A DNA stretch of 64,000 nucleotides, taken from assembly GCF_901000735.1 (NCBI RefSeq), contig NC_081551.1, positions 21,852,545-21,916,544 of the forward strand, read 5' to 3'. Of the stretch, positions 57,381-64,000 are shown in pieces (position 1 is the stretch's first letter; each line of letters starts with the position of its first letter). The notes under the pieces are model-generated. The model saw nothing but the letters and a program-made list of their open reading frames with translations. It did not search any database and was not told the DNA's origin. The translations under genes and the position numbers were made by a program. Source of the DNA: Corylus avellana. Its lineage: Eukaryota > Streptophyta > Magnoliopsida > Fagales > Betulaceae.

Positions 57381-60119
57381 TATGCACAATACATATTTGC
57401 TGAAACTCTAGCTCTATGTGAAGAAACTTATAACTAAATGGAAAATTAAATAGAAAGCCAAAATGGAGACAAAAATTTACGAGTAATTTGGTGTTAGATA
57501 TTTATATGTACACCACTGAGAAAGAACTGATAGGAATACATTATATTCTTATTCTTTATGATGTTTACATTATAAAAGAGTACTCTTATTTATAAGATAA
57601 TTGAGATACATGAAGATAAAAATAAGTATCTTACTTGCCCATAGAATTTTCTGCACAATATAATTTATATTCTAAGAATAAATATAGGTATTCATTAAAA
57701 ACATTTATCTATTATATATATATATATAAATATAAAAGTATTAAAAGGAAAAGATTCTTCTTTTCTTTTTTTAATTGAATAAGAAAATGGTTTTAAAAAA
57801 AAAAAAAAAAGTCCTGGCCGGAAAGATAGTAGACTAGAAATTCCATCCCCTAAATGTCCTCAATATACATCAAACTAATAAAAATGTCTCATTATATTTT
57901 AACATAATATATAACAATATATCTTTCTTGAACAACGTACAAATCTATCAGATAACTAAAGTATGCTTTTCAAGTGTGTGTGCATAACATGGTAATAATT
58001 AAGTTAGCCTTTTCATAATACATTAACATTTGTAAAAACATTTTTATGCATATAAGTGAAAGTTTTCATCATTCCCAACATCATTAAACACGCTATATAT
58101 ATGTCTAATTGCAGGATTCCATATCTATGCACATCACCACAACATGACCTCATTTTCCATACCATACTTTACGATGTGTTGGGAAAAGAAAAAATAAAAA
58201 ATCGACACAAAAGTCCACAGCCGACAAATTTTTAGAATTATCGGAGCATAAAGCCAGTCCAATATATATATATATATATATATATAGACGGAGGGAGGGG
58301 GGGATTCAGAGTGCCTTGAAACATGTCTAATTGCAGGATTCCATAACTATACACATCACCACAACACCTCATTTTCCATACCAAACTCCACGACGTGTTG
58401 GGAAAAGAAAAAATCAAAAATCGACACAAAAGTCCACAACCGACAAATTTTTAGAATTATTGGAGCATAAAGCCAGGGAGGGACTGGCTAGGGCCATGGT
58501 CCCCTTCCCCCCCACTTCTTCAAAAAAGATATTACTGATTATTCAAATTGCTTCAAAAAGTCTATATAATTAATACACGTTTGTAATGACATTGCTTACA
58601 CACAGAGATGGAGGGAGGGGGGACCGGCTGAGGCAATGGTCCCCCCACTTCCTCAAAAAAGATATTTTAAGGAGTAAAAAAAATAATAATAATTATACTA
58701 GTCCCCCACTCCCACCTCTCCCCCAAATAAATCGACAGTAGTCCCTATCTCCCAACTCTTCCTCCAATCACTGTTCTTACTTCTTAGGTTAATCCTGAGG
58801 TTTTCTTTTGGTTAATTTTTCTATTTTTTGGCTTGGAAATTTGGTTAAGAATCTGAAATGTTGATTTTTTTTTTTTTTTTCCTTCATAGATTGGCTGTCG
58901 GTTTGGAAACTTGGAAATTCCTGTTGTTACTTGGAAATTTATGTGTTTTTTGTTGTTGTTATTTTATTTATGTATGTATGTAAATCTTGGATCTTTTCTC
59001 TATGAGGATTTCTGGTTCTTGATTTGGTATGACCGTATGAGAATTTTTGATGGGTTTTTATAACTAATGCCATTGAGAAATCTCTAGTTTCTCTTTGAGT
59101 TTTTGTTCCACCCATTGAATTTCAAGTTTGAAATCATAATGATTTAGGGAATTTTTTATTTGGTCCGAATTTGGGGAAATTTTAGTAAGAAGCTAAATTC
59201 CTAAAATTAACTAGGGGCTTTTGTATATAGTGAATTTTTATGCATGATTTAAGATCCGAGTTGTTAGATTAATGGGTTTAAAGCTTTAATTTCACTATTG
59301 TTTATTGTATGGACATAAACCCTAATTTGTATAGTATAAATTAAATTATGACTTTTAGTATGTGAACACTAGGATTGCTAATTGGATGTGTTAATTACAT
59401 TTAAAGCGTTAATTAACCCTAAACTTTTATGAGTTCAATGGGAATTGATGCCCATGGGATTTAGGTTCTAATATGTCATATTATAAATTTGGGGTAAGTT
59501 GCTAGATCAATGGAATAGGAAGAGAATAATAATTATAGGGTTAAAGTATAATGTTTAACTTAAAGTCTATGTGATGATTATGTTATTCATGTGAGTTTGT
59601 TCATTGTTAACCTACACATATTTTTTCTTTATTTTCTAAAGACTCAAAATGATCATATAAATTTATTTGTAGATGATGAGAAAGTCAAATACAATACTTG
59701 ACTATTTCAAAAGAAAAAATGCACAAAGTTTATTGGAGTTTGATCCTGGATTGTGTGTCACTTATGAGAATATCATGTTAATCAATGAGGTGCAAAATAA
59801 CTCAATGCAGGTCGCACTTTTTGAGGTTAGTACTCTAAGCTCAATTCCTAATCTAAGTAGTCTTGTAATTTTGATATTATGGTTATTAAATATTGAGAAT
59901 ATTGTTTGTTAGAATTTAAACATTTAATTGGAGAGTATGACACAATTCTAAGCTCAATTCTTCATTGTATTTAAGTACCAGTGATTAGAAAAAGAAGAAA
60001 AAAAATAGAAAAAAGTACTAGTTCATTACACGCTGCAAAAAAAAAAAAAAAAAAAAATCCTGATAACCAAAAAAAAAAAATTTGCTTTGGTTCCTTCCCA
60101 TAAAGCTTCCTGACTCCGT

Positions 60120-60154
<35 letters not shown>

Positions 60155-61719
60155 TGTTAAAATAGTGTCGTTTTGTAAAGGCCAACACATTATTAGCATT
60201 TTGTAATCGCTAGTAATTTTTCAATGTTGGCTAAATGCCAAAAATGTGTTAGCAGATTATGATTAAATGCCAACAAATTGTTTGCCTTTTCTAAAAATTC
60301 ATAATTTATCGTCGTTTTCTAAACACTACAAATTTGTTGATGCTTACAAAACGTTGATAATTTTATAATTATTGACAAATATAAATAATGCAAAGGCAAT
60401 AATATTTTTATCTTATTAAAAGTAGTTTTGTCTACATTTTAAATTTGACGTTGCTCTATACATTTAAAATCTAATCATTCATTCGTTCAACAAAACACGA
60501 TAAAATATAGAAGAAGAAGAAAAAAAAAGCTTCTTCAACTACCTTCATAATTAATATTGTCAATATATGCATCATAATTTTCTAAAAACATAACCATATT
60601 TTGAAAACACTATTAAACATATGATGAGCATCCAAACATTTGCTCAATACATCGTGTCCAAATATCCGTGAGAATACTCAACTAGAGTAGCCATCTATCC
60701 AAATTGTCATCCTTGTCTTCAGACTCACCCTCATCCTCATTGTCGGCATGATTGTTATCTGCCCAATCAAAATGTGTTCAATAATAGGGAAAAAGAATGA
60801 CGTACGAGAGCATCAATTACTTTGTCACAAACAATTTTCATAATTTAATTTGTATCCTCCATCCACCACCCAACGAAGAAATTAGATACGCAATAATTAA
60901 CCCATGCAATACACTCTGAACTAAAGATGATCATAGACCAAAGATTAATGCAATTAAAAAACCAGTGAATGACTCGAGTTATTATAGACCAATGACAACC
61001 AAAGATAGTTGATAGCTAATAAGATCATGACAATTAGGTTGGGACTATTCATTAATTGGATTTTCTTCTTCTTTTTTTCGGTTTATTTTAATATAACTAT
61101 TTGATTGCTTGTTTTACACGTTCTCTCTTCTAAATAATTTAAATAATTATTTAGATGTTGATAGATTCTTCAAATCTAAAAAGAGATTCATGTATATCCC
61201 ATTTGTTAAGGAATATTTAATGAGAAAGGATATCTGAGTGTAAGATTTTCTTCGAAAAAAAAAGTAGATTTTTCAAAGCATTATTATAAGCAAATAAGCA
61301 CATTTTTATTGTAATAAAAAGAAAAGAAAAGAAGAACGTGAGAGCAGGAGAATCGCAGCTCAATCAGATAATTAGAAGAAGAAAAGCAGTCCTAGCTAGG
61401 CTTTAATAGCATGAGTAATCCTACAGCACCCATTACCATTAGGATCCTTCCCGGTTGAAAAAAATTGGAGAGCAACCGGTTAAGCATAATAGGGGTAAAA
61501 TGGTTCAAATAAAATAAAAAGTGAAATTACCATTTTACTCCCCTATTATGCCTAATCGGTTTCTCTTCAGTTTTTTGGTACACTTACTCCTACTTCTTTA
61601 TATCTATTTTTTCACATTAATAAATAATTTTTAAAATTACCATTAGATTTATGCACATATAATGTTATGCAAGTTTATGAGCTTAATGATGTTATGTTTA
61701 TGAAAAATGCATGTGCACT
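57381..61719 (+). repeat. Segmental direct duplication, copy B (4.3 kb)
   Basis: Partner of 49055-53380 at an offset of 8326-8339 bases. It contains the same internal ~165-bp duplication (58099-58480), the hAT-like element (58612-60122) with its ORF remnant at 59673-59912, and the (TA)n tract after it. Beyond 61719 the sequence continues without the CACTA insertion into the upstream region of the P450 gene at 62418. Confidence 0.95.
58612..60123 (+). mobile_element. hAT-like element with ORF remnant, copy B
   Basis: Same structure as 50280-51793, with identical N-terminal ORF remnant MMRKSNTILDYFKRKNAQ at 59673. A local difference lies at about 58708-58770 (ctcccacctctcccccaaat against ctccccaccaaat), the most variable patch between the copies. 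Confidence 0.55.
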
Positions 61720-62417
61720 ATGTATCCCATGGCACCATTATGATGATGTTATGAGCTCACTATATATAGTATGATGTTCATGATGTATGGATAGTATGGC
61801 TATACGAATTTTGGGAATTAAGAATAAAAACATAGAAAGTGGCATCAAGTGTGTTGGGAGTTAAGGATAAAGTTGGGTTTTCTTCTCTTTTTGTCTAATA
61901 GGAATTTTTGGTGAAGAACCAAATGAAAATGAAATGAAATGAAGCATTTTCCTTTTGGTACGTGGTAGTGTGGTACTGAAAGTCGGGATTGTTTTTTCAA
62001 AGGCTATACGGGCAGTGGCCAGGTTTTGTTTTGTTTGTTAAAAACACAAAAACAGAAGAAAACAAAACAAAATAAAATATTAAGAGTTGGTGGGTTGTAG
62101 GCTGGGTTTGTTTTAAAAAAAATAAAATAAAATATTAAAAGATGGTGGGTAGAAGGTTTGAAGAATGCACTATATATGGCATATCTCTTTTCGAAATGGG
62201 CTTAAATGGGACGAAAAATTCTATATCGATCTCCACAAAATTACAGAATACCATCTCCCATTTCTACACGTAATATTATTTAATTCCACTCCCTGCATGT
62301 GAATCATGTGATGGCAATAATGGAAAGGCCACACAGCACTAAAGCAAATTCACACCGGCCGGCCCATATATACCCCTCCAAAACCACACCCAATTACTCT
62401 CACCAAAATCCCCAGCA
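61720..62417 (+). promoter_or_regulatory. Upstream region of the P450 gene at 62418
   Basis: From about 61925 it is homologous to 44891-45294 upstream of the other + strand P450 (tgaaatgaaatgaagcattttcc, actgaaagtcgggattgttt). An extra ~100-bp segment with aaaataaaatattaa(g/a)ag(t/a)tggtgggt repeated at 62073-62160 is not in the other copy. The TATA box catatatacccc is at 62365-62376, about 45 bases before the ATG. Confidence 0.6.
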
Positions 62418-64000
62418 ATGGAGTACTTCACTTCTTGGGCTATTGTTTTAGCCATGGCATCCCTAGCTGCTCTAGTCCTTTTCCCCTTTCGATCCCACAA
62501 GCTAAATCTTCCACCAGGTCCCAAACCTTGGCCAATCATAGGCAATCTAAACCTTATTGGCCCCCTCCCTCACCAGTCCCTACATAAATTGTCGCAAAAA
62601 TATGGACCAATCATGCAACTTAAGTTCGGATCCTTCCCCGTTGTCGTTGCCTCATCTCCCGACATGGCAAAGCTGTTCCTAAAGACATATGATCACATCT
62701 TTGCCGGTAGACCCAAAACCGCCGCCGGGAAGTACACCACTTATAACTACACCGATATTGCATGGGCGCCTTACGGGCCATATTTGCGCCAAGGGCGGAA
62801 GATATATCTCTCCGAGCTATTTTGCACGAAAAGACTCGAGTCCTACGAGTATATTCGTGTCGAAGAAAGGCGTGCTCTTTTCTCACGTCTACACGCCTTG
62901 GCTGGGAAGCCAGTCATGGTGAAGGAGCATCTCTCGCGACTCACTCTAAGCGTTATTAGTAGGATTGTATTGGGTAAGAAGTATTTTAGTGAATCCGAAT
63001 CTGAAACTTCAATTGTAACGCTCAAGGAATTCCAAGAAATGTTGGACGAGTTGTTCTTGCTTAATGGGGTGTTGAACATCGGGGACTGGATACCCTGGCT
63101 CGATTTCTTGGACTTGCAGGGATACGTGGAGCGAATGAAGGCCGTGTCGAAAAAATTTGATCGATTCCATGAGCATGTTTTGGATGAACACAGAGCAAAG
63201 AGAGGAGTGAAAGATTTTGTTCCAAAGGACATGGTGGATTTTTTATTGCACCTGGCCGATGATCCCAAGAATGATGTTAAGCTCACCAATGACAATATCA
63301 AGGCGCTCACTCAGGTATATGACTATTAGTTAATTAAGATTTTGTATTAAGTCGTGATTTAATATTATATCATAACAAAAGTAAATGATGAAACTCATCT
63401 ATTAAGTCCTATTAAGATAAACTTTTTAGATAAATGATAATTTAACATATGAAAAGATCTTGGGTTAGAATCTTGTTTTCATCAAGTCAACCTCATTTTA
63501 GTGTTAGATATCAAAGTTTGAGCTCAATTGTGAAGAGAGTGTTAGCTAGAGTATGATTTAATTCTTCCATTTTCTATTAACTTGATTTTTTTGGATGAGT
63601 GGTAATTTATCAATTTATTGTTTGACTTATCTTTCAGTGGAAAAATGTTAAACCAAAATTTGTTTTTGTTCATTAATATTATAGGATCTCGTAGCAGGAG
63701 GCACAGATACCTCTGCGACTACAGTTGAATGGGGAATGTCCGAACTCTTGAAGAAGCCGCACCTCATCAAAAAGGCTACAGAAGAGCTGGATAGGGTTAT
63801 TGGGAAAGACAGATGGGTGGAAGAGAAAGATATCCCACAACTCCCTTATATCGATGCAATTATGAAAGAAACAATGAGGAAACACCCTGCGGCGGTATTA
63901 CTTGCCCCGCACTTGGCTCTTGAAGATTGTAATGTAGATGGCTATGATATTCGTAAAGGAACTAGGGTCTTCATAAACGCATGGGGTATGGGAAGAGACC
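62418..64000 (+). CDS. Cytochrome P450, CYP92-like, near-identical copy, cut by window end
   Basis: Exon 1 62418-63314 (299 codons); intron 63315-63684; exon 2 starts at 63685 and runs off the window after about 105 codons, before the haem loop. Exon 1 differs from the gene at 45295 by only about eight residues (for example TDIAWAP against TDIGWAP, MLDELF against MLAEFF, AVSKK against ALTKK). I-helix AGGTDTS and K-helix KETMRKHP are intact, and no stop or frameshift is seen in the visible part. It is a recent tandem duplicate or an allelic copy placed in tandem. Function is expected to match its partner. Confidence 0.9.

Noticed and set aside
1..64000. tRNA, rRNA or known ncRNA genes
   Set aside because: No cloverleaf with conserved A/B boxes and no rRNA core sequence was recognised by reading; a dedicated scan could still find one.

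Overview
The window is nuclear DNA of a flowering plant, most likely a woody core eudicot. The introns have canonical GT-AG junctions, the intergenic DNA is AT-rich and full of class II transposon debris, and the genes are plant families: a P-class PPR protein, an aleurain-type protease with the plant vacuolar NPIR signal, an RLCK-VII kinase and plant CYP71-clan P450s. The species cannot be fixed from sequence alone. Two runs of exactly 100 N (44791-44890 and 56536-56635) are assembly gaps, so order and spacing around them are provisional.

Layout. 1-2190: 3' part of a decayed L1-type LINE (reverse transcriptase, zinc-binding domain, RNase H, poly-A). 3263-5035 (+): intronless PPR gene. 7681-11394 (-): aleurain-like cysteine protease, resolved here into 8 exons coding for 358 residues, with a MITE in intron 4. 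11.4-20.6 kb: gene-free, with an 88-bp tandem repeat and transposon fragments. 20671-22548 (+): RIPK-like receptor-like cytoplasmic kinase, 5 exons, 453 residues. 22.5-29.0 kb: gene-free, with a ~183-bp tandem repeat and Tourist-like MITEs, one with a clean TAA target duplication.

29.0-64.0 kb: a tandem cluster of CYP92-like cytochrome P450 genes. It has a deleted pseudogene (29081, +), an intact 510-residue gene (29857-31472, -), a 5' fragment (31705-31864, -), a frameshifted and nonsense-bearing pseudogene (35679-37262, -), a second intact 510-residue gene (40074-41696, -), an intact 507-residue gene (45295-47198, +) and a near-identical copy cut by the window end (62418-64000, +). All share one intron position after a CTCACTCAG exon end. 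The two + strand genes are separated by a ~4.3-kb direct duplication (49055-53380 and 57381-61719). One copy is followed by a CACTA terminus, a second nested CACTA terminus and a hAT-like element with a perfect 8-bp target duplication.

How it fits together. The three left-hand genes look like single-copy housekeeping or defence genes with no functional link to each other. The P450 block is a birth-and-death array, probably for specialised oxidative metabolism; no second enzyme family was seen beside it, so it is not shown to be a mixed biosynthetic gene cluster. I found no clear evidence of a wholly new biological system. The most notable points are the P450 array with its shared promoter cassette, the duplication or false-duplication problem at the gaps, and a layered transposon nest whose insertion order can be read.
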